Assembly: GCA_023299965.1 (NCBI GenBank)
Contig: JALZVN010000256.1
Span: 1-5,028, forward strand
DNA length: 5,028 nucleotides
Direction of reading: 5' to 3'
Source of the DNA: Saprospiraceae bacterium
Lineage (GTDB): Bacteria; Bacteroidota; Bacteroidia; Chitinophagales; Saprospiraceae
Shown: positions 1-5,028 of the stretch, in pieces
Layout of the letters: each line of letters opens with the position of its first letter
Numbering within the stretch: the first letter of the stretch is position 1
Notes under the pieces: model-generated
Told to the model about the DNA's origin: nothing
The model's database searches: none
Seen by the model: the letters and a program-made list of their open reading frames with translations, nothing else
Position numbers and translations under genes: made by a program

Positions 1-852
1 GCTGTACCTTTTGAAGTATTGAAAAAAGAAGTAGGAGCTAACTTTCTAATACAGGACAAAAGTGTTTCTTATGTTTATTCTATTAGCTCATTTATTGTTC
101 ATGAGGACGCCAATTACGATAAGCCTTTTTTAGGTTGTGCACCTATCTTTGGAAAAGAGAATCAATTGGGACTGATACCATTAGAGTATAATACAAAAGA
201 GTTAAATGGAATAAGCAACTTGCTTGATTTTGAAAAGAAGACAGGCATTGTTAGTAAACAAGATTTTGTTGAAATGATAAAGAATCATTCATTCAATATA
301 ATTCACTTTGCTACACATGCTTCCGCAAATCAAAAGCGAGGAGATAAATCCTATTTAGCATTTGGTGGAGACTCGACCCAATTATTATATTCAAGGGAGA
401 TTTATGGATTGCCGATAAAAGCTGACCTAGTAGTTTTGAGCGCTTGTCAGTCTGGTGATGGAGAATTGTCAGAGAGTCAAGGAGTACTAGGCTTAACAAC
501 TGCTTTTGCAGCAACTTCAACAAAAAGTATCTTGGCGTCATTGTGGAATGTAAGTGACGCTACTACTCAAAAATTGATGCTGAAGTATTATAAATATTTG
601 AAAGAGGGGAGAAGTAAGGATGAAGCATTGAGAGAAGCAAAATTGGAATACTTAACTTCTGTTCCAAAGTCTAAACAGCATCCGTATTATTGGGCAAGCT
701 TTGTACAGATAGGCTCTATTGCCCCATTGCAGTTTGAGCTATCTTACTTTTCAATAGAGCGTAGGGTAGGTCTTGTGTTGATTTTATTTCTATTGGGTTT
801 GGGATGGATATATCTATCCTATAACAAAAAAAGAGCTGCTTCACCTTCGTGA
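1..852 (+). CDS. CHAT-domain (caspase-like) protein with C-terminal membrane helix, 5' end missing
   Basis: The frame is open from the first base, and the residues before the TTG at 19 (AVPFEVL) already match the start of a CHAT core. This is therefore the last 283 residues of a longer protein, not a gene starting at 19. CHAT domains are clan CD, caspase-like cysteine peptidases. The expected dyad is visible: His106 in HFATHA (316-318) and Cys149 in LSACQSG (445-447). They are followed by the usual conserved tail (GLTTAFAATSTKSILASLWNVSD, then HPYYWASFVQIG). Residues 256-274 form one hydrophobic helix (GLVLILFLLGLGWIYLSY) ending in NKKRAASPS. In Bacteroidota this architecture usually carries TPR repeats upstream, but that part is outside the window. 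Basic residues flank both sides of the helix (ERR and NKKR), so the topology is uncertain. The substrate is unknown. A cleavage role is inferred from the intact dyad. The family call is firm. Confidence 0.93.
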   Translation, partial: AVPFEVLKKEVGANFLIQDKSVSYVYSISSFIVHEDANYDKPFLGCAPIFGKENQLGLIPLEYNTKELNGISNLLDFEKKTGIVSKQDFVEMIKNHSFNIIHFATHASANQKRGDKSYLAFGGDSTQLLYSREIYGLPIKADLVVLSACQSGDGELSESQGVLGLTTAFAATSTKSILASLWNVSDATTQKLMLKYYKYLKEGRSKDEALREAKLEYLTSVPKSKQHPYYWASFVQIGSIAPLQFELSYFSIERRVGLVLILFLLGLGWIYLSYNKKRAASPS

Positions 853-863
853 AGCAGCTCTTT
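830..863 (-). terminator. Rho-independent terminator of the metalloprotease gene, overlapping the convergent CHAT gene
   Basis: A perfect 15-bp inverted repeat (830-844 with 849-863) surrounds a 4-base loop. Read on the minus strand, the hairpin begins 29 bases after the protease stop codon and runs into seven consecutive Ts (832-826), which is a canonical intrinsic terminator. Read on the plus strand it is followed only by TTTG, so it may terminate the CHAT gene more weakly. The left arm encodes the last residues of the CHAT protein, and its TGA stop (850-852) lies in the right arm. Confidence 0.88.
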
Positions 864-891
864 GTAAAATCAATAAGAATTGATTTGTGAA

Positions 892-3800
892 TTATTTCTC
901 AACTACAAATTTCGTTATGCTTGTATTTGAACCGTCTTGAATTCTCAAGAAGTAAATACCACTATTGAAATTGGTAGTGTTAATTGTTTCTGTTACATTT
1001 CCAGAAATTCTTTGCGTAGTCACTAATTGACCTTGCAGGTTGTAAACGTCCATTGAACCAGAATTTGCAAACAAACTATTTGTCTTTACTGTTAAAATAG
1101 ATTTTACTGGATTTGGATACACCGCAATTTCAAGTTCAGCCAAATCTTGAGCACTTACTCCAACATCTACATAGTTTATGTTGAAGCTATGTGTTCCAGT
1201 CCAGCCACCATCTCCATCAATAACTGTAAATAAGAAGTTGTCAGTATCTCCTTCTACTTCAGCAGTTGTATATGTGATTAGAGAGTTGTTCAAATCAAAT
1301 TGACTGAATTTATCTCCAACTTCCAAAGGCACTCCTTGATTCATCAACTGACCATAGGTTGGTAGCGTTACTAAGGTATATTGCAATTCAAAATCGACAT
1401 TGCTATCATCTTCTACGCTCAAGAAAGCATTGTTAAGAACCTTTTCAAAATTTGAAGAAATTGTCAATGGGTTATTTCTTATCAATTCAGGATTGCTTAA
1501 TGCAACGTTTGAGCAAAATTCAAGTGACCAAGATTCTACATTTCCACCGTTTTGACCAGCTCTGTCATTGATTAATAATTCCCATACACCTTCAGTGTTC
1601 TCTCCAGTTAATACATCCAAATTTTGTAGTGGGATAAAAATGTTTCTTGGTGGACAAGAATATTCAAAGGGAGATTGTTGATCAAATCCCATATCAAAAG
1701 TATTAGACTGAGCAAAACACTTATTCTTTACAAGGTCAACTCTTGTCCCTGCAGGAGAAATAATGGAGAAACTTAAGTCAGATAAATCACTGTGATTTCC
1801 TCTAAGATTTTTAATGTTGATATCACTTATTGAACCTCCAGAGGTAACATTTATTTTAGAGGACAAGTCACCAGCAAGGCTAGAAGGTATAGATAAAGGT
1901 AAATCTACAGCGTCCAATTCTAAACAGCTTAATGATTCTGAGTGGAATGCGGCAGGTACAGAAGGCTGACCAGCGCCACAAAGACCAAATGGAGTAACTC
2001 TCCAATAATATAAAGTTGTTCCTTCCAACAATTCTTCTAGAGCAAAATTTGTTTCCGTAAGATTCTCACCCATTGCTACAATAGATTCAGGAGAGAAAGA
2101 AGGGTTAGTCGCTAATTCAAAAGTATATGAAGAAGCGGTGACATTGATAGACCACTCAAACTCCGCAGCCAATAAGCCAGATTCACCATCAAATGGGCTA
2201 TCTAAACTTAAAGAAGTAAAGTCATTAGAAATCACATTGAATTCCACTGTTCTAAAAGTAGTATCGGCATTAGCTGATATTGCTCTTAATGTAAGAGATA
2301 AAGTTTCGTCTGATGAAGGATCATCGATCGTAAGATCAATAGTGGTAGCTTCACCAGGAGTCAAAGAAGGAGAGTTGATGTCAACCGAAGAAACATAATC
2401 TGGAATATCTCCCATGATCGTCAATTCAACAGCTTCATCAAAACCAAGTACAGAACCTGTAGTTACATCTAATGATACATTGGCAGGAGCACACACTTCA
2501 GTAAACTCAGGAGTTACTCCAAAAGTATAACCAGGAGCTGTTGCCTCATCTATTGAAACTCTTCTACCTGAGATGTCAAAAAATATGTTGTCAGATGCTT
2601 TGACCTTTATTCTAGCAATGTTGGAAGTACGCTCCGGAATATCTACAAAATAGCTTCCATCATTTATTACGCCTTTTGCAAGGGTGTCAAAACTAAGCGC
2701 ATCATCATACGATATGAGAATGTCTACCGTTTTACAGCTAACAGGCGCATCAAATGTGCCTCCTACTTCCCATCTAATTTCTTCAGTATTTCCAGCAACA
2801 AAGCCGTCACCGAATGTATTAGGGAACGTTAAAAGAAAAGGTCCTGAATCTCCATCAACTTCAAAAGATATATTTGTCCAAACAATTCCAGAACCATCTT
2901 CTACACCATCTCTCGCAGTCACAAAGAACGAAAGATCTCTATCGTATGTCGGAAGTACCTCATTAAAATCATTATTAGAATTTAGTATATTACTTAATCT
3001 TGGGAAAGTTCTTGTAGGATTAGTAGATGGAGGCCAAGATCTAAAGATCGGCGCACCACCTGCTGGTTCCCCAATAGTCGATGGAGTGCTTTCCAAGTCA
3101 TGCTGTTCCCAACAATACAATACGTCATCACCATCTATATCACTCCCTACAGCAGTAAGCTCAAAAGGAGTACTACCAGGAATGATAAACCCACCTTCTA
3201 AAGGAATAGAAATCTCAGGTTCATTATTACCATTGATTACTCTTGTTCCACAATTAGGCACTACACCTCTAGCATAGTTAAAGAAAGATTCTAATGAACC
3301 AATATTGAAATAGTCGCCTCGACCACCACCGGTAATATTTTGATTACCACATGTACCAGAATAAGACATAATAGTTGTTCCTGAACCTGGTTCGTAAGCA
3401 TTGCCACTTGATCTTTGATCAGAACTTACTGGGCAGTTATCCCAACTGTGTCCACAAGTAAATTGGTGACCAATCTCATGTGCCATAATACCAGCTACGA
3501 TAGATTCAATATTATTACTACCCCAACATGTTACCCCTCTCATCTTACCAAGATCATCACATGCACGTCCATTTACAACTCCACCTAATCCACCACCACA
3601 GCCGATCGTAAACACGTGACCTACATCATATGTATTCGCAAAGATACCTGCACCAATAAATGCCGGTGAATTTTGGGCTAATAATCCAGCACCATCTGTA
3701 GGGTTTAGATAAGGGTCTGTATCGCCATCTAACCATATTAGGTTATCGTTGTCCTCAATTAACTCCATTCTTACCGCAAATTCTAGTTGGTATATTTGGT

Positions 3801-4542
3801 TGATACGATCCAATGCTCTAATATATTGAGCATTTACGGTTTCTTTGGTAGGACCAAAGCGTTCTCCAAACTCACCTACACACGCAAGAGCTAATCTATA
3901 TACGATTACTTCTACTGGTGCTTGAGCGCTCTTTAAATTATCTTGAGCTTGCTTAGCAGCCTTAGCAATAGTTTCATTTTCTGCTAAGAATTCAGAAGTT
4001 GCACCACAACCAGTTCCAGAAATCAGGTTTTCATTCACAGGTCCCATATCGCTGGCATTATACACTGTGACATAATCCCCTTTACCCGAAGTATAAGCGT
4101 CTATGTAGTTTTTTCCAGTGGGCGTGTGAATCGATCCACTAAAGCCTAAAGGTGTGTGATTAAAACGCATAGAGTGCAGAGGGTTATCTATACTTATAGC
4201 ACTATATGATCTTATGCTTGGATACTTTGCCGCCAGTCCTGGAGCCATTATTGGAGAGTATCTAACTAAAAAATTCTCAGTATGACCATCAGCAAATGGA
4301 AAGGTCATGATTAATCGATTGCCATTTCTATCTTGCTCATGAGGAGCATTTTTTAATGTCTGCTTTAGCGCTTCAAAATCTAATTTGAAATACCTTTCCG
4401 CATTTGGAGTCTGGTATTCATTAGGTGTTTTTTGCGTTGGGATTACAGATTCTGCAGTTTCCTGCCAGAAGTTATTTGTCTGCGCAATAGCCATTTGGCT
4501 AAAGGCGAAAAAACAGGAAAAAAGGAGTAGGGTGATTCTCAT
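892..4542 (-). CDS. Secreted reprolysin-like zinc metalloprotease with P-domain and T9SS type A sorting domain
   Basis: This complete 1216-residue protein is predicted to be a secreted endopeptidase. Residues 1-20 are a signal peptide (hydrophobic core, probable cut AIA/Q). Residues 21 to about 205 look like a prodomain with a single cysteine, Cys179. The metzincin catalytic domain spans about 208-432. It has zinc ligands His355, His359 and His365 and catalytic Glu356 in HEIGHQFTCGH, with the Met-turn at TIMSYSG (Met392). Residues 440-565 and 567-665 resemble the beta-sandwich modules that commonly follow this catalytic domain in Bacteroidota. Residues 670-775 look Ig-like and 776-868 FN3-like. 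Residues 873-1010 are a proprotein-convertase P-domain (SDLSFSIISPAGTRVDL, then GVWELLINDRAGQNGG and SWSLEFC). Residues 1016-1126 resemble a cadherin-like/NG2 repeat. Residues 1138-1216 are the T9SS type A sorting domain (VYPNPVKSILTV to GIYFLRI), so export through the outer membrane and surface attachment or release are expected. The ATG start fits the signal peptide; no Shine-Dalgarno is present, as is usual in the phylum. The natural substrate is unknown. Confidence 0.95.
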   Translation of the reverse strand: MRITLLLFSCFFAFSQMAIAQTNNFWQETAESVIPTQKTPNEYQTPNAERYFKLDFEALKQTLKNAPHEQDRNGNRLIMTFPFADGHTENFLVRYSPIMAPGLAAKYPSIRSYSAISIDNPLHSMRFNHTPLGFSGSIHTPTGKNYIDAYTSGKGDYVTVYNASDMGPVNENLISGTGCGATSEFLAENETIAKAAKQAQDNLKSAQAPVEVIVYRLALACVGEFGERFGPTKETVNAQYIRALDRINQIYQLEFAVRMELIEDNDNLIWLDGDTDPYLNPTDGAGLLAQNSPAFIGAGIFANTYDVGHVFTIGCGGGLGGVVNGRACDDLGKMRGVTCWGSNNIESIVAGIMAHEIGHQFTCGHSWDNCPVSSDQRSSGNAYEPGSGTTIMSYSGTCGNQNITGGGRGDYFNIGSLESFFNYARGVVPNCGTRVINGNNEPEISIPLEGGFIIPGSTPFELTAVGSDIDGDDVLYCWEQHDLESTPSTIGEPAGGAPIFRSWPPSTNPTRTFPRLSNILNSNNDFNEVLPTYDRDLSFFVTARDGVEDGSGIVWTNISFEVDGDSGPFLLTFPNTFGDGFVAGNTEEIRWEVGGTFDAPVSCKTVDILISYDDALSFDTLAKGVINDGSYFVDIPERTSNIARIKVKASDNIFFDISGRRVSIDEATAPGYTFGVTPEFTEVCAPANVSLDVTTGSVLGFDEAVELTIMGDIPDYVSSVDINSPSLTPGEATTIDLTIDDPSSDETLSLTLRAISANADTTFRTVEFNVISNDFTSLSLDSPFDGESGLLAAEFEWSINVTASSYTFELATNPSFSPESIVAMGENLTETNFALEELLEGTTLYYWRVTPFGLCGAGQPSVPAAFHSESLSCLELDAVDLPLSIPSSLAGDLSSKINVTSGGSISDINIKNLRGNHSDLSDLSFSIISPAGTRVDLVKNKCFAQSNTFDMGFDQQSPFEYSCPPRNIFIPLQNLDVLTGENTEGVWELLINDRAGQNGGNVESWSLEFCSNVALSNPELIRNNPLTISSNFEKVLNNAFLSVEDDSNVDFELQYTLVTLPTYGQLMNQGVPLEVGDKFSQFDLNNSLITYTTAEVEGDTDNFLFTVIDGDGGWTGTHSFNINYVDVGVSAQDLAELEIAVYPNPVKSILTVKTNSLFANSGSMDVYNLQGQLVTTQRISGNVTETINTTNFNSGIYFLRIQDGSNTSITKFVVEK

Positions 4543-4566
4543 ATTTATTGATTTTTATTTTATTAA

Positions 4567-4574
4567 CAAATATA
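4567..4574 (-). promoter_or_regulatory. Probable Bacteroidota-type -7 promoter box of the metalloprotease gene
   Basis: The minus strand reads TATATTTG here, an exact match to the Bacteroidota -7 consensus TAnnTTTG. It lies 24 bases before the ATG, which implies a very short leader. The leader is almost entirely A and T with no Shine-Dalgarno, typical of translation starts in this phylum. The nearest upstream TTG (minus strand, 4600-4602) is 25 bases away, farther than the usual roughly 19-20, so the -33 element is not convincing. The region is AT-rich, so a chance match is possible. Confidence 0.5.
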
Positions 4575-4616
4575 CTTAGTTATCAGTTTTAATGGGTATC
4601 AACTGGCAGACTTATA

Positions 4617-4640
4617 GACAAAAACTAGGTGTTTTTCGTC
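4617..4640 (-). terminator. Weak AT-rich hairpin after the barrel gene, possible terminator
   Basis: On the minus strand GACGAAAAAC and GTTTTTGTC can pair as 9 bp with one bulged G around a 5-base loop (ACCTA). The hairpin overlaps the stop codon of the upstream gene and has a T-run in its right arm. The stem is AT-rich and no separate T-tract follows, so it would be a weak terminator at best. Some transcription could continue from the barrel gene into the protease gene. Confidence 0.25.
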
Positions 4641-5028
4641 AAAAAGTCGCTTTAATTTGGATGTTTCCAAAGTGAACGACGTCCAACTGACCAGTTTTAC
4701 GTCCATTGTAGTTAATTAACAACTGTAAATTCTTCGAAATTTGCTGATTTGCGGTGATTATCCACTCAAAATTTCTGCCGTTTTGTAGTCCATCTAACAG
4801 TATAAATGATGCTGATTCGTTGATTGGACCCTCAAATTCTACATCTGAGTATGTAAAATTAAGATCAATTGACCTATTTGAAGTGTTTTGATAGCCCAGT
4901 GAAAAGGTCAGTTCGTTTTTCATCAATACCTGCTCAGAACCAATTTGATTTTCTTGATTTTCCCAGGCATATTCAATCTTTGCGTTGAGTTTTTTGGATA
5001 CTAGAAATTGTAGGGCAGGATTGACTCT
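4639..5028 (-). CDS. C-terminal part of a probable outer-membrane beta-barrel protein, 5' end missing
   Basis: The frame is open from the right edge of the window (RVNPALQFLVSKKLN...) to the TGA at 4641-4639, giving 129 visible residues. The internal TTG/ATG near 4926 is not the start, because the same kind of sequence continues upstream of it. The fragment is made of alternating polar/hydrophobic strands joined by short polar turns, for example NELTFSLGYQ, SIDLNFTYSDVEF, FEWIITANQQISKNLQLLINYNGR and HFGNIQIKATF. It ends in phenylalanine, the usual terminal residue recognised by the BAM machinery in outer-membrane barrels. I do not recognise a specific family or transported substrate. By style it resembles the C-terminal barrel of large uncharacterised Bacteroidota surface proteins. 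It lies 96 bases upstream of the protease on the same strand. A functional link to T9SS export is possible but not shown. Confidence 0.72.
   Translation of the reverse strand, partial: RVNPALQFLVSKKLNAKIEYAWENQENQIGSEQVLMKNELTFSLGYQNTSNRSIDLNFTYSDVEFEGPINESASFILLDGLQNGRNFEWIITANQQISKNLQLLINYNGRKTGQLDVVHFGNIQIKATF

Noticed and set aside
311..541. A 76-codon minus-strand reading frame
   Set aside because: It is antisense to the conserved catalytic core of the CHAT gene.
19..852. TTG at 19 as the true start of the CHAT gene
   Set aside because: The frame is open to base 1 and the preceding residues fit the CHAT core; a CHAT domain starting there would be truncated.
2138..2398. An 86-codon plus-strand reading frame
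   Set aside because: Antisense shadow of the Ig-like part of the protease; no domain.
2684..3277. A 197-codon plus-strand reading frame
   Set aside because: It lies wholly antisense to the well-supported protease gene, and its translation is low-complexity, rich in Ser, Pro and Leu, with no recognisable domain.
4385..4579. A 64-codon plus-strand reading frame with a hydrophobic stretch
   Set aside because: It is the reverse complement of the protease signal-peptide region and promoter; no independent support.
1..5028. CHAT protease, metalloprotease and barrel as one defence or toxin system
   Set aside because: The CHAT gene is convergent, the other two have a promoter-like box between them, and no nuclease, sensor, pore-former or immunity gene is visible. 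Shared location alone does not support a system.

Overview
The window comes from a member of the Bacteroidota. The evidence is an AT-rich sequence, a large secreted protease ending in a type IX secretion system (T9SS) type A sorting domain, a TAnnTTTG-type promoter box with no Shine-Dalgarno sequence, and a probable outer-membrane barrel gene. Cytophagales, Saprospiria or Flavobacteriia would all fit, and the sequence does not let me choose between them.

Layout. Positions 1-852 (+) hold the C-terminal 283 residues of a CHAT-domain (caspase-like) protein ending in a single membrane helix. Its N-terminus, probably TPR repeats by family precedent, lies before the window. Positions 830-863 form a perfect hairpin that overlaps the end of this gene and serves as the terminator of the convergent gene. 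Positions 892-4542 (-) encode a complete 1216-residue secreted zinc metalloprotease of the reprolysin-like metzincin type: signal peptide, prodomain, catalytic domain, several beta-sandwich modules, P-domain, cadherin/NG2-like repeat and T9SS sorting domain. Positions 4543-4638 are a short intergenic region with a probable promoter -7 box and a weak AT-rich hairpin. Positions 4639-5028 (-) are the C-terminal 129 residues of a probable outer-membrane beta-barrel protein that runs off the right edge.

How the genes relate. The protease and the barrel gene share a strand, but the gap carries its own promoter-like box, so the protease may be transcribed independently. The CHAT gene is convergent and cannot be in the same operon. 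I see no evidence that the three form one system. All three products are probably envelope-associated or secreted. I found no RNA gene, CRISPR array, insertion sequence or clear defence island. The most notable details are a Gly-to-Thr change in the protease zinc motif, a lone prodomain cysteine that could be a cysteine switch, and a terminator built into the 3' end of a coding sequence. The region otherwise looks like ordinary Bacteroidota chromosome.
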